In this document: one piece after another, positions 55,024 through 63,292 of the stretch
How positions within the stretch are numbered: the first letter of the stretch is position 1
Layout of the letters: each line of letters starts with the position of its first letter
DNA from: Paracoccus sediminis
GTDB taxonomy: Bacteria > Pseudomonadota > Alphaproteobacteria > Rhodobacterales > Rhodobacteraceae
Direction of reading: 5' to 3'
NCBI RefSeq assembly: GCF_900188295.1
Contig: NZ_FZNM01000003.1
Span: 186,001 to 250,000, forward strand
Length of the DNA stretch: 64,000 nt
Translations under genes and position numbers: made by a program
The notes under the pieces: generated by a model
The model's input: only the letters and a program-made list of their open reading frames with translations
Database searches by the model: none
Told to the model about the DNA's origin: nothing

Positions 55024-56082
55024 TCAATAGGGCAGCGGATACTGCTTGTGCAGCCGGTCGATCGCCTTGCGCAGATCGCCGGGCACGGGCTTGCCCAAGC
55101 CCGCCATCAGGTGGTTCAACTGATCCAGAGTGGTGGCGCCGATGATCGGCACGACCTTGAAGGGCCGCGTCAACTGCCAGGCGATCGCCATGTGAATGGC
55201 GTCCCAGCCGTGTTCGGCGGCCAGTTTGCCATAGGCCTCGGTCGCGGCCACGCCTTGCGGCGTCTTTCGCCCGCCCAGATTGCCCAGGCCCCCGCTGGCC
55301 TTGTCCGCCGCGGCCCGGCTGCCTTCGGGGATGGCGCCGCCCGAATACTTGCCCGACAGCAGCCCGGCGGCGAGGGGCGAATAGGACAGCAGCGTCACAG
55401 TCTCGTTCACCGCGGTTTCGGCCAGATCGGTGTCATACAGCCGATACAGCAGCGAATATTCGTTCTGGATCGTCGCCATGCGCGGGGCGCCGACCCGGTC
55501 GGCCATATCGCACCAGCGGGCAAGGCCCCAGGCGCTTTCGTTCGACAGGCCCACGGCGCGGATCTTGCCTGCCCGTTTTGCCGCCGTCAGGGCGCCCAGG
55601 ACATCGGCCATGTGGTCCAGCGTCTGCTGTTTCGACTGCTTGGACGGATCATAGTTCCAGTTCTGCCGGAACGCATAGCTGCCGCGCACCGGCCAGTGCA
55701 GCTGGTACAGGTCGATCCGGTCGGTTTGCAGGCGCTTCAGCGATCCGTCGATGGCCTGCGCGACGATGGCCCCGTCATAGGGCGCCCCGTCGCGGACCAT
55801 CTGGCTGGGTCCGGTGATCTTGGTGGCGATTTCAACCCGGTCGCGTTTGCCGGTCCGCGCCAGCCAGTTGCCGACGATGGTTTCGGTCAGGCCGATGGTT
55901 TCGCGCCGCACCGGGTTCACGGGATACATTTCCGCTGTGTCCAGAAAGGTGATCCCGGCGTCCAGGGCGCAGTCCATCTGGGCATGGGCGTCGGGTTCGG
56001 CCGTCTGGTTGCCAAAGGTCATGGTGCCCAGGCAAATCTCGCTGACCTCGACATCGCTGCCGCCCAAGTTCACGCGCTTCAT
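55024..56082 (-). CDS. Aldo/keto reductase (Tas-like)
   Basis: The 352-residue TIM-barrel NADPH oxidoreductase has FLDTAEMYPVN (Asp and Tyr of the tetrad), VEIATKITGPS (Lys), LYQLHWPVR (His) and IPIIGATTLDQL-type NADP-binding text near the end (VVPIIGATTLDQLNH). The insertion NWNYDPSKQSKQQTLDHM and the length are typical of the Tas group. Start ATG 56082 has AAAGGA six bases upstream; an in-frame start at 56109 is less likely. Substrate unknown. Confidence 0.93.
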   Translation of the reverse strand: MKRVNLGGSDVEVSEICLGTMTFGNQTAEPDAHAQMDCALDAGITFLDTAEMYPVNPVRRETIGLTETIVGNWLARTGKRDRVEIATKITGPSQMVRDGAPYDGAIVAQAIDGSLKRLQTDRIDLYQLHWPVRGSYAFRQNWNYDPSKQSKQQTLDHMADVLGALTAAKRAGKIRAVGLSNESAWGLARWCDMADRVGAPRMATIQNEYSLLYRLYDTDLAETAVNETVTLLSYSPLAAGLLSGKYSGGAIPEGSRAAADKASGGLGNLGGRKTPQGVAATEAYGKLAAEHGWDAIHMAIAWQLTRPFKVVPIIGATTLDQLNHLMAGLGKPVPGDLRKAIDRLHKQYPLPY

Positions 56083-56139
56083 GGTGGTTCCTTTCGTCGT
56101 TCCGCGCAACTTACCGACGAGGCCGGGACGCGCAAGCCG

Positions 56140-56892
56140 TCATGCCCGTGCATAGCCCTCGGACGCGGCGATCAACTGGCGGGTATAATCCTGCTGCGCG
56201 GTCCCCTGGCGCAGGGATTCCACGCCCATCACCTCGACGATGCGGCCCGCCTGCATGACGGCCAGCCGGTCGCACATGTGGCCCACAACGGCCAGGTCGT
56301 GGCTGACCATCACATAGGTCAGCCCGTGTTCCGTGCGAAGGTCGGACAGCAGGTTCAGGATTTCGGCCTGCACGCTGACATCCAGGGCGCTTGTCGGTTC
56401 GTCCAGCAGCAAAAGGCGCGGCTCGGCGGCCAGGGCGCGGGCGATGGCGACCCGCTGGCGCTGCCCGCCCGACAGCTGGTGCGGATAGCGGAAGCGGAAG
56501 CCCCGCCCCAACCCCACATCGTCCAGCAGGCGCGCGATGCGGCGGTCGATGTCGTCCATGCCTTGCAGGCGCAGGGTTTCCGACAGGACCGCATCGACCG
56601 AATGGCGCGGATGCAGGCTGGCATAGGGATCCTGGAACACCATCTGCACGGTCTTGTAGAAGGCCCGGTCGCGCTTGCGCGCGGTCAGGGGCTGCCCTGC
56701 GACCGCGATGGTGCCCGACCAGGTGTCGATCAGCCCGGCGACGGCGCGCAGGATGGTCGATTTGCCGGAACCGGATTCGCCCACAAGGCCGAAGCTTTCG
56801 CCCTGGGCCACGGTGAAGCTGGCATCCTTCACGGCATCCACGCGGTCGGGTTCATGGCCGAACCAGACGTTCAGGTTTTCGACCCTCAGCAT
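56140..56892 (-). CDS. Peptide-type ABC transporter ATPase (OppF-like)
   Basis: The 250-residue ATPase energises the importer encoded upstream. Walker A GESGSGKST is at residues 38-46, Q-loop VQMVFQDPYASLHPRHSV, signature HQLSGGQRQRVAIARAL, Walker B LLLLDEPTSALDVSVQ and the H-loop VMVSHDLAVV. It is shorter than usual OppF (about 320 residues) because the C-terminal oligopeptide domain is minimal. It follows the OppD-type gene after 70 bases occupied by repeat copy C, the only real gap in the five-gene operon. Confidence 0.94.
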   Translation of the reverse strand: MLRVENLNVWFGHEPDRVDAVKDASFTVAQGESFGLVGESGSGKSTILRAVAGLIDTWSGTIAVAGQPLTARKRDRAFYKTVQMVFQDPYASLHPRHSVDAVLSETLRLQGMDDIDRRIARLLDDVGLGRGFRFRYPHQLSGGQRQRVAIARALAAEPRLLLLDEPTSALDVSVQAEILNLLSDLRTEHGLTYVMVSHDLAVVGHMCDRLAVMQAGRIVEVMGVESLRQGTAQQDYTRQLIAASEGYARA

Positions 56893-56908
56893 GGGCGGCA
56901 CCGTGGCT

Positions 56909-56960
56909 GCGGGGGTTTCACACCCCCGCGCCCCCGTGGGATATTTAGGTGAAGAAGACG
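56909..56960 (+). repeat. Dispersed repeat copy C
   Basis: GCGGGGGT-TTC-ACACCCCCGC hairpin, then CCCCCGTGGGATATTTAGGTGAAGAAGA. It lies between the two ATPase genes of the ABC operon, in opposite orientation to the operon. On the operon strand the open frame upstream of the OppF-like start runs through it. Confidence 0.8.
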
Positions 56961-56962
56961 CA

Positions 56963-57841
56963 TCAGAGGCCCCCCGGAAATTCGGTTTCCAGGCTTTGGG
57001 TGATCGTGTCGCCGTCGCGCCAGCTGTCCTGGCGTTGCAGAACCGGCAGCCGGTCCTGGGGCGCATCCAAGCGCGGCAGGCTGTTCAGCAGGCCCTGGGT
57101 ATAGGGGTGGCGGGCATGGTGCAGGTCGCGGGCCGCCAGCGTTTCCACGATCCGGCCCGCATACATGATGAGCACCCGGTCGCAGAATTGCGCGACGAGG
57201 TTCAGGTCGTGGCTGATGAAGATCAGCCCCATGCCCCGGTCGCGGACCAGGCCGTCCATGATGTTCAGAACCTCGGCCCGGACCGACACGTCCAGGGCCG
57301 AGGTGGGTTCGTCGGCGATCAGGATCTCGGGATCGGGGGCCAGCATCATCGCGATCATGATCCGCTGGCCCATGCCGCCCGACACCTCGTGCGGATAGGC
57401 GCCCATGACGCGTTCGGGATCACGGATCTGGACGGCGGCCAGCATGTCCAGCGCCTTTCGCCGGGCCGCGGCGCGCGCGCCGCCCGCGTGCAGGCGATAG
57501 GCCTCGACGATCTGGTCGCCGATGGTCATCACCGGGTTCAGGCTGAATTTCGGATCCTGCATCACCATGCTGATCCGGTTGCCCCGGATCTTGCGCATCC
57601 GGCGCTCAGACAGGTTCAGGATCGACTGGCCCTCAAGCTCCATCCGGTCGGCGGTCACGCGGCCGGGCGGGCGGACCAGCCCCAGGATCGCGCGGCCGGT
57701 CATCGACTTGCCCGACCCGGATTCGCCGACCACCCCCAGGCGTTCCCGGCCCAGGTCGAAGCTGAGGCCCCGAACGACCTCGGCAATGCCTTGCCGCGTC
57801 GGGAAGCTGACGCGCAGGTTCTGGACGGACAGCAGGGTCAT
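56963..57841 (-). CDS. Peptide-type ABC transporter ATPase (OppD-like)
   Basis: The 292-residue protein has Walker A GESGSGKSM near residue 38, VMQDPKFSLNPVMTIGDQI, the signature HEVSGGMGQRIMIAMML (SGGMGQR instead of the common SGGMRQR), Walker B ILIADEPTSALDVSV, H-loop FISHDLNLVAQ and the C-terminal HPYTQGLLNSLPRLD segment of Opp/Dpp ATPases. Its ATG overlaps the permease stop as ATGA. It pairs with the OppF-like ATPase. Confidence 0.95.
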   Translation of the reverse strand: MTLLSVQNLRVSFPTRQGIAEVVRGLSFDLGRERLGVVGESGSGKSMTGRAILGLVRPPGRVTADRMELEGQSILNLSERRMRKIRGNRISMVMQDPKFSLNPVMTIGDQIVEAYRLHAGGARAAARRKALDMLAAVQIRDPERVMGAYPHEVSGGMGQRIMIAMMLAPDPEILIADEPTSALDVSVRAEVLNIMDGLVRDRGMGLIFISHDLNLVAQFCDRVLIMYAGRIVETLAARDLHHARHPYTQGLLNSLPRLDAPQDRLPVLQRQDSWRDGDTITQSLETEFPGGL

Positions 57842-58755
57842 TGCTTGGCCCCCTTGGGATCCAGCACGTCGCGCAACCCATCGCCCAGCAGGTTGAAGGC
57901 CATCGAGACGATGAAGATCGCGATCCCCGGCATGGCAGCGACCCACCAGAAATCCAGGATATAGGTCCGCCCGTCGGAAATCATCGCCCCCCATTCCGGC
58001 ATCGGCGGCTGCGCGCCCAGGCCCAGGAAGCCCAGGCCCGCCGCCGACAGGATGATCCCCGCCATGTCCAGCGCCACCCGCACGATCAGCGAACTGACGC
58101 AAAGCGGCCAGATGTGCCGGACCAGCAGGCGCAGCGGTCCCGCCCCTTGCAGCCGGGCGGCGGCGATGAAATCGGCGTTGCGGATGGTCAGCGTTTCCGC
58201 CCGCGCCAGCCGCGCATAGGGCGGCCAGGCGGTCAGCGCCAGCGCCAGCACCGCGTTGCCGATGCTGGCGCCCAGGGCCGCGACGAAGGCCAGGGCCAGG
58301 ATCAGTTTCGGGAAGGCCAGGAAGATGTCGGTGATCCGCATCAGCAGCTGATCCACCCAGCCGCCCGCAAACCCCGCGACCGTGCCGATGAACAGCCCGA
58401 TGATGGGCGCGATGAGGGCCACGGTGCCGACGATGAACAGGGTGATGCGCGATCCGTGGATCAGCCGCGACAGGATGTCCCGTCCCAGGGAATCGGTGCC
58501 CAGCCAGTGTTCGGCCGACGGCGGTTGCAGGCGGTTGGCCAGGTTCTGCGTGAACGGGCTTTGCGGCGCGATCCAGGGGGCCAGGATCGCCATGCCGATC
58601 AGCAGGACCAGCACGATCAGCCCAAGCATCGCCAGCTTGTTGCCGCGAAAGGTCAGCCAGGCCTGATACAGCGCGCCAAGCCGCGCCTGACGGCGGGTCC
58701 GGGGCGCGTCGCTCAGCAGCCAGGCGCGCCGCGATATGGAACGGGTCTGGTTCAT
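57838..58755 (-). CDS. Peptide-type ABC transporter permease (OppC-like)
   Basis: The 305-residue permease has six hydrophobic segments, an N-terminal OppC_N helix (FRGNKLAMLGLIVLVLLIGMAILAP in parts), LGTDSLGRDILSRLIHGSR, the family hallmark, and the EAA loop ETLTIRNADFIAAARLQGAGPLRLLVRHIWP (in two parts). GFLGLGAQPPMPEWGAMI is also typical. ATG 58755 overlaps the upstream permease stop (ATGA), matching the tight operon. Confidence 0.95.
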   Translation of the reverse strand: MNQTRSISRRAWLLSDAPRTRRQARLGALYQAWLTFRGNKLAMLGLIVLVLLIGMAILAPWIAPQSPFTQNLANRLQPPSAEHWLGTDSLGRDILSRLIHGSRITLFIVGTVALIAPIIGLFIGTVAGFAGGWVDQLLMRITDIFLAFPKLILALAFVAALGASIGNAVLALALTAWPPYARLARAETLTIRNADFIAAARLQGAGPLRLLVRHIWPLCVSSLIVRVALDMAGIILSAAGLGFLGLGAQPPMPEWGAMISDGRTYILDFWWVAAMPGIAIFIVSMAFNLLGDGLRDVLDPKGAKQ

Positions 58756-59840
58756 TTCGACCTCGGGTCCAGGACGCGATACAGGATGTCGCTGAGAAGA
58801 TTCAGCGCGACAAAGCACGTTCCAATGACGACGGTGCCGCCCAGGACCGCGTTCATGTCCCCCGACAGCAGCGCCTTGGTGATGTACTGCCCCAGGCCGG
58901 GCCAGGAAAAGATGATCTCGGTCAGGACCGATCCCTCCAGCAGCGATCCGAAGGACAGGGCGATCACGGTAATAAGCGGGATCTGGATGTTGCGAAAGGC
59001 ATGGCGCCAGATCACCGCGTTTTCCGACAGGCCCTTGACGCGGGCGGTGGTGATGTATTCGGCCGAAAGCTGTTCCAGCATGAAGCTGCGCGTCATGCGG
59101 CTGATATAGGCCAGGCTGAAATAGCCCAGCAGGCTGGCGGGCAGGATGATGTGGCTGAATGCGTCCTGGAAGGCCGCCCAGTCGCCCGCGATCAGCGAAT
59201 CGACCAGGATCAGGCCGGTGACGGTCGGGATCATCCCGTCATAGATGATCCCCTGCCGCCCCGGTCCGCCGACCCAGCCCAGGATGCCATAGAACACCAG
59301 CAGCCCCATCAGGCCCAGCCAGAAGATCGGCATGGAATAGCCGACAAGCGCCACCACGCGGGCCACCTGATCGACGATCCCGCCCCGGCGCGCGGCGGCG
59401 ATCACGCCCAAGGGCACGCCGATCAGCACCCCGATCAGGGTGCCCAGGGTCGCCAGTTCGACGGTGGCGGGAAAGACACGCCTGATGTCATCCACGACCA
59501 GTTGCCCGGTCGAGATCGAGCGGCCGAAATCGCCCGTCACCACGTCGCCCAGATAAAGCATGAACTGCACGACCAGCGGCCGGTCCAGCCCCATCGCCTG
59601 ATAGGCCGCGTCGTATTGCGCCTGCGACGCGCGGTCGCCCACGACCTTCAGCACCGGGTCGATGGGCATCACCCGGCCGATGATGAATGTCACCAGCAGC
59701 AGGCCCAGCATCGTCAGGGCCAGCGACAGCAGCGTGCCCGCGATGCTGCGGGCACGGCGGCGGCGGGCGGCGGCGCGGCCATCGCCCTGGGCTGGGGACG
59801 GCGCCCCCGGCCCTGTCCCGCCGGTGTCGGTCGCGGCCAA
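58752..59840 (-). CDS. Peptide-type ABC transporter permease (OppB-like)
   Basis: The 362-residue permease has a polar, Arg-rich N terminus (about 1-32), then six membrane segments. Family elements are MGLDRPLVVQFMLYLGDVVTGDFGRSIS, VLIGVPLGVIAAARRGGIVDQ (both in pieces) and the EAA loop EYITTARVKGLSENAVIWRHAFRN. The C terminus GTCFVALNLLSDILYRVLDPR is typical of OppB/DppB. The N-terminal tail is longer than usual; a start nearer the first helix cannot be excluded. It follows the binding-protein gene by three bases. Confidence 0.94.
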   Translation of the reverse strand: MAATDTGGTGPGAPSPAQGDGRAAARRRRARSIAGTLLSLALTMLGLLLVTFIIGRVMPIDPVLKVVGDRASQAQYDAAYQAMGLDRPLVVQFMLYLGDVVTGDFGRSISTGQLVVDDIRRVFPATVELATLGTLIGVLIGVPLGVIAAARRGGIVDQVARVVALVGYSMPIFWLGLMGLLVFYGILGWVGGPGRQGIIYDGMIPTVTGLILVDSLIAGDWAAFQDAFSHIILPASLLGYFSLAYISRMTRSFMLEQLSAEYITTARVKGLSENAVIWRHAFRNIQIPLITVIALSFGSLLEGSVLTEIIFSWPGLGQYITKALLSGDMNAVLGGTVVIGTCFVALNLLSDILYRVLDPRSK

Positions 59841-59843
59841 CGC

Positions 59844-61442
59844 CTATTCGCCCTTCGTCACCTGCCGATACATGACCGAGGTCACGGACCCGCCCGAATT
59901 CCAGTTCTGCACGTTGTCGCGCAGGCCGGTGTTCTCGACCCGCTGGAACAGCGGCACGATCGGCGCCTCGGCCTGATACTGTTTCTGGATGTCCAGATAC
60001 ATCTGCGCGCGCTTGTCGCCGTCCTGTTCCAGGGTCGCGGCGACGGTGGCCTCGTTCATGGCCTGCGGCACCGCATAGGCGTTGCGCCAGGCCAGAAGGC
60101 CGGTGGCCTGCGCCTCGTCGCTGTTGTCGGGATTGTATGCGAAGGTCGCGACGTTGGTGTTGGGATCCGAATAATCTGGCCCCCATTCGCCGATGAAGAT
60201 CGGCACGTCGCGGGCGCGATAGGCGTCCAGCACCTGCGCGCCGGTCATCTGCTGGATTTCCAGGGTCAGCCCGGCCTCGGCCATGGACGCCTGCAAGGCC
60301 TGGGCCACATCGACATATTCGCGCAGGTCGCGGACCTTGGTGGTGATGGTCTTGCCCGACATCCCCGCCTCGTCGATCAGGGCCTTGGCCTTGGCCACGT
60401 CATAGGTCCAGGGCAGATCCTCGAGCGCGCCCAGATAGCCCTTGGGCAGGATCGACTGATGCGGCATGAACATGCCCTTCAGGAAGCTGTTCGCGATGCC
60501 GTCGTAATCGACCAGATACTTCATCGCCTCGATCACGGCGGGGTTGGACAGCACCTCGTCCTTCTGGTTCAGGCCCATGTACAGGATCCGGCCGCGCGGT
60601 TCGTCCTGAATCGTCACGCCCTCGGCCGAACCGATGGATTCCACATCCGTGGGCGACAGGTTGCGGGCCGCGTCGATGTCGCCCTGTTCCAGCAGCAGCC
60701 GTTGCGCGCTGGATTCGGCGACGTTGCGCACCACGACGCGCTTCATCGCGGGCGCGCCCTGGAAATAACCCTCGAAGGCGGCCAGCTGCACGGCCTCGTT
60801 CGGGCGCCAGCCGGCCAGGGTGAAGGGACCGGAACCGGCCTCGTTGGTGTTCAGCCAGGTGTTGCCCAGATCCTCGCCCTCGGCATTGGCCATGACCGTT
60901 TCCTTGTCCACCACGCTGGCGATGTTGGCGGTCAGGCAGTTCAGCACGAAGGTCGGCGCATAGGGCTTGTCGAGGGTCAGCGTCAGGGTGGTGTCGTCGA
61001 AGGTGATCTTTTCTTCCACATTCTCGGGGGTAAAGCCGAATTGGGTCAGGATGAAGGCCGGGGTCTTGTCCAGTTTGACCGCGCGTTGCAACGACCAGGC
61101 CGCGTCCTCGGGGCGGACCGGGTTGCCGGAATGGAAGGTCACGCCCTGGCGCAGGGTGAAGGTGATGGACAGCCCGTCCTCGGACACTTCCCAGCTTTCG
61201 GCCAGGGACGGCTTGAAGCCCGCCTCCATGTCCAGCGGGTCGAAATCGACCAGCCGGTCATAGGTGTTCTGGTTCACGTCGTTGCCGGAAAATTCGAAGC
61301 TCTGGGCCGGATCCAGGCTGATGATGTCGTCGATGGCGGCGGCCACGACCAGCGTGTCGGCAGGCGTTTCGGCCCAGGCCGCGGGCGCGATGGCCAGGGC
61401 CGATGCCAGCAGGATGGCGCGGGTGGTCAGAAGATGTGTCAT
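59844..61442 (-). CDS. ABC transporter substrate-binding protein, family 5
   Basis: The 532-residue protein has a signal peptide (1-25, ending AAWA before ETP) and is periplasmic. SBP family 5 text includes ISLDPAQSFEFSGNDVNQNTYDRLV, KPSLAESWEVSEDGLSITFTLRQGVTFHSG, AVKYLVDYDGI-type (AMKYLVDYDGIANSF) and VPLFQRVEN. This family binds peptides, nickel, opines or dipeptide-like compounds; the ligand cannot be read from sequence. ATG 61442 follows AGGGAAGC. It is first in the operon SBP-OppB-OppC-OppD-OppF and will carry the main promoter upstream in the 90 bases before it. Confidence 0.95.
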   Translation of the reverse strand: MTHLLTTRAILLASALAIAPAAWAETPADTLVVAAAIDDIISLDPAQSFEFSGNDVNQNTYDRLVDFDPLDMEAGFKPSLAESWEVSEDGLSITFTLRQGVTFHSGNPVRPEDAAWSLQRAVKLDKTPAFILTQFGFTPENVEEKITFDDTTLTLTLDKPYAPTFVLNCLTANIASVVDKETVMANAEGEDLGNTWLNTNEAGSGPFTLAGWRPNEAVQLAAFEGYFQGAPAMKRVVVRNVAESSAQRLLLEQGDIDAARNLSPTDVESIGSAEGVTIQDEPRGRILYMGLNQKDEVLSNPAVIEAMKYLVDYDGIANSFLKGMFMPHQSILPKGYLGALEDLPWTYDVAKAKALIDEAGMSGKTITTKVRDLREYVDVAQALQASMAEAGLTLEIQQMTGAQVLDAYRARDVPIFIGEWGPDYSDPNTNVATFAYNPDNSDEAQATGLLAWRNAYAVPQAMNEATVAATLEQDGDKRAQMYLDIQKQYQAEAPIVPLFQRVENTGLRDNVQNWNSGGSVTSVMYRQVTKGE

Positions 61443-61532
61443 GATGCTTCCCTGTTCGTTCGTTCGTTCCCGCGTCATGGCGGGTTTGCATGACGCGAAG
61501 GTGGCCCAAGGCCGCCCCGGTGGCAAGCCCGA

Positions 61533-62687
61533 TCATCCTTGCCGCAGCGTCCGCCGGAACGCCGCCAGCCATCGCCGGGCACCGAAGCCCGCCGGCGGAT
61601 CGGCGGCGTAAAGCTGGCGGTCCAGGTCGGCCAGCAGCGCGGGCGGGGGCTGGCCGCGCCAACGCAGATGCCGGTCGGCGGCGGCGCGCAGGGCCGGCAG
61701 GTCGCCGGTGGCCGCCGCGCGGCGCAGGGCGCGGGCATGGGGTCCGGGCCACAGCCGCCGCCAGCGGCGCCGGATCGCCGCGGCGGGCAGCAGCCCCGTG
61801 CCGCGCAGCATGGCCGCCAGCGCCACCGTCATGCCCAGGCCAAGGGCCAGGACGGCGGCGGGCCAGCTGTGCCATGCGACCTGCTGGGCGCCGAAATTCG
61901 ATCCGAACCCCGCAAAGCCGAACGGAATGGGCTTCAACGGCGCGACCTCGATCTGGCGGCTGTCGGTGTCGAACCAGGGAAAGGCGGCGGCGTGCAGGAT
62001 CGCGGGCTCGCCGGTCTTGGGGCGCAGTTGCCATTCCCAGACGACGCGCGCGACCGGCCCGGCAGGCGTCAGCAGGGTTTCGCGGCGTTCGGGCTGGGTA
62101 AAGCTTATCAGCCAGGGTTCGGACAGATCCGGGCGCGCGGGCAGTTGATGGGCCAGCGTGCCCAACGCCTCGATGGTGACGCGGCGGGTCAGGATCTCGT
62201 CCTTTTTCAGCGTTCCCGGATCCGTGGACAAGTCGTCCGTCAGGGTCAGCTTGCGGGCCGACAGCGGCGGGGCCTTGGCGGGAAAGGGCTTGACGGCCAA
62301 GGTGACGGGCGGTGCGGTCACGACGGTTTCGGCCCGTTGGCCGTCGCCCCGGACATAGGTCAGGCGATTGTCGATGGGTCCGACCGTCACCGCGCCGGCG
62401 CGGCGGGGAAACAGCGCGATCTTGCGTTCGAATATCTGCAACAGCCGCCCGTTCACACGTTCCTTGTGCCAGTCGTCGCGCGCGATCTGGATCCAGTCGT
62501 AATCGGGCGAATTGGGAAACTCCATGTTCTCGAGCGAGACGGTCAGGTCGTATTCGCCGCGGATGGTCAGTTCGACCATTTCCGACACGACGGGATTGCC
62601 GTGATCGTGCAGCACCATCAGCCGGGCATCCTGCGCGACGGCTGCGGCGGCCAGGATCAGCCAGACCAGGACCGCGCGGATCACCAT
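61533..62687 (-). CDS. BatD-like oxygen-tolerance protein
   Basis: The 384-residue product has a signal peptide (1-19, ending AVAQD), extracellular-type beta domains (VVSEMVELTIRGEYDLTVSL, KIALFPRRAGAVTVGPI, LTLTDDLSTDPGTLKKDEILTRRVTIEALG), one membrane helix (about 276-298) and a cytoplasmic basic tail. This is the BatD pattern; Bat proteins with MoxR ATPases and VWA proteins are linked to aerotolerance and periplasmic stress. It overlaps the TPR-like gene by seven bases and ends the operon. Confidence 0.82.
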   Translation of the reverse strand: MVIRAVLVWLILAAAAVAQDARLMVLHDHGNPVVSEMVELTIRGEYDLTVSLENMEFPNSPDYDWIQIARDDWHKERVNGRLLQIFERKIALFPRRAGAVTVGPIDNRLTYVRGDGQRAETVVTAPPVTLAVKPFPAKAPPLSARKLTLTDDLSTDPGTLKKDEILTRRVTIEALGTLAHQLPARPDLSEPWLISFTQPERRETLLTPAGPVARVVWEWQLRPKTGEPAILHAAAFPWFDTDSRQIEVAPLKPIPFGFAGFGSNFGAQQVAWHSWPAAVLALGLGMTVALAAMLRGTGLLPAAAIRRRWRRLWPGPHARALRRAAATGDLPALRAAADRHLRWRGQPPPALLADLDRQLYAADPPAGFGARRWLAAFRRTLRQG

Positions 62688-63292
62688 GGGTCGCCCTCCT
62701 CGGGGCGGATCAGGCCAAGACGGGCGCGGCGGTCGAATTCGGCGCGGATCCGCAGCTTCAGGAATTCGCCGGGATCGTCGACGATGGTGTCCAGCCATTG
62801 ATCGGTCGCGGCCAGCCCCTTGGCGTCCAGGCGCCGTTCCCATTCCGGTCCCGACAGGTTCGCCAGAAGGTCGGCGATCTCGACATCGCGGGACAGTCCC
62901 CCGGCCCCGCTGATCCGTCCCGGCACCGAGGATTCGCCGCGCTCGGGCGGATACATCGCGGCCACCAGATCGCGGTTGCGCCGCGCCTGTTCGTCAGCGG
63001 GATTGGCAAACAGCATCGCATCGAAATAGGCGACCGACAGCGGGTAATCGCCCGTCGCAGCCAGGGACAGCCCCCGGTTGTAGGTCTGCGAACGCCCTGC
63101 CTGGGCAAAGGCCGCGTCCGCCGCCGGAAAGTCGCCCAGGCGATACAGCGCCACACCGCGCGTCGCGGGATCCGACAACAGCGCGGCGGCAGGACCGTCA
63201 AGCCCGACATGCAGCGCCAGACGGCCAAGCGCCTGGGGTCCAGCCAGGGCAAGGGCCGCAAGTCCCGCCAAGGCGATCAGGACGGGCTTCAT
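62681..63292 (-). CDS. TPR-like protein of the Bat operon (BatE/C-like)
   Basis: The 203-residue protein starts with a hydrophobic anchor or signal (MKPVLIALAGLAALALAGP) and holds TPR-like helices ATRGVALYRLGDFPAADAAF, QTYNRGLSLAATGDYPLSVAYF and ADEQARRNRDLV, then a polar C terminus (ERRLDAKGLAATDQWLDTIVDDPGEFLKLR). Its ATG overlaps the VWA gene stop by ATGA and its 3' end overlaps batD, so the three are one unit. The equivalent MxaK of methanol oxidation clusters is an alternative name, but no methanol dehydrogenase gene is in view. Confidence 0.8.
   Translation of the reverse strand: MKPVLIALAGLAALALAGPQALGRLALHVGLDGPAAALLSDPATRGVALYRLGDFPAADAAFAQAGRSQTYNRGLSLAATGDYPLSVAYFDAMLFANPADEQARRNRDLVAAMYPPERGESSVPGRISGAGGLSRDVEIADLLANLSGPEWERRLDAKGLAATDQWLDTIVDDPGEFLKLRIRAEFDRRARLGLIRPEEGDPW

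Noticed and set aside
54076..56952. A 958-codon plus-strand frame
   Set aside because: Antisense shadow of cbpA, the aldo/keto reductase and the OppF-like ATPase.
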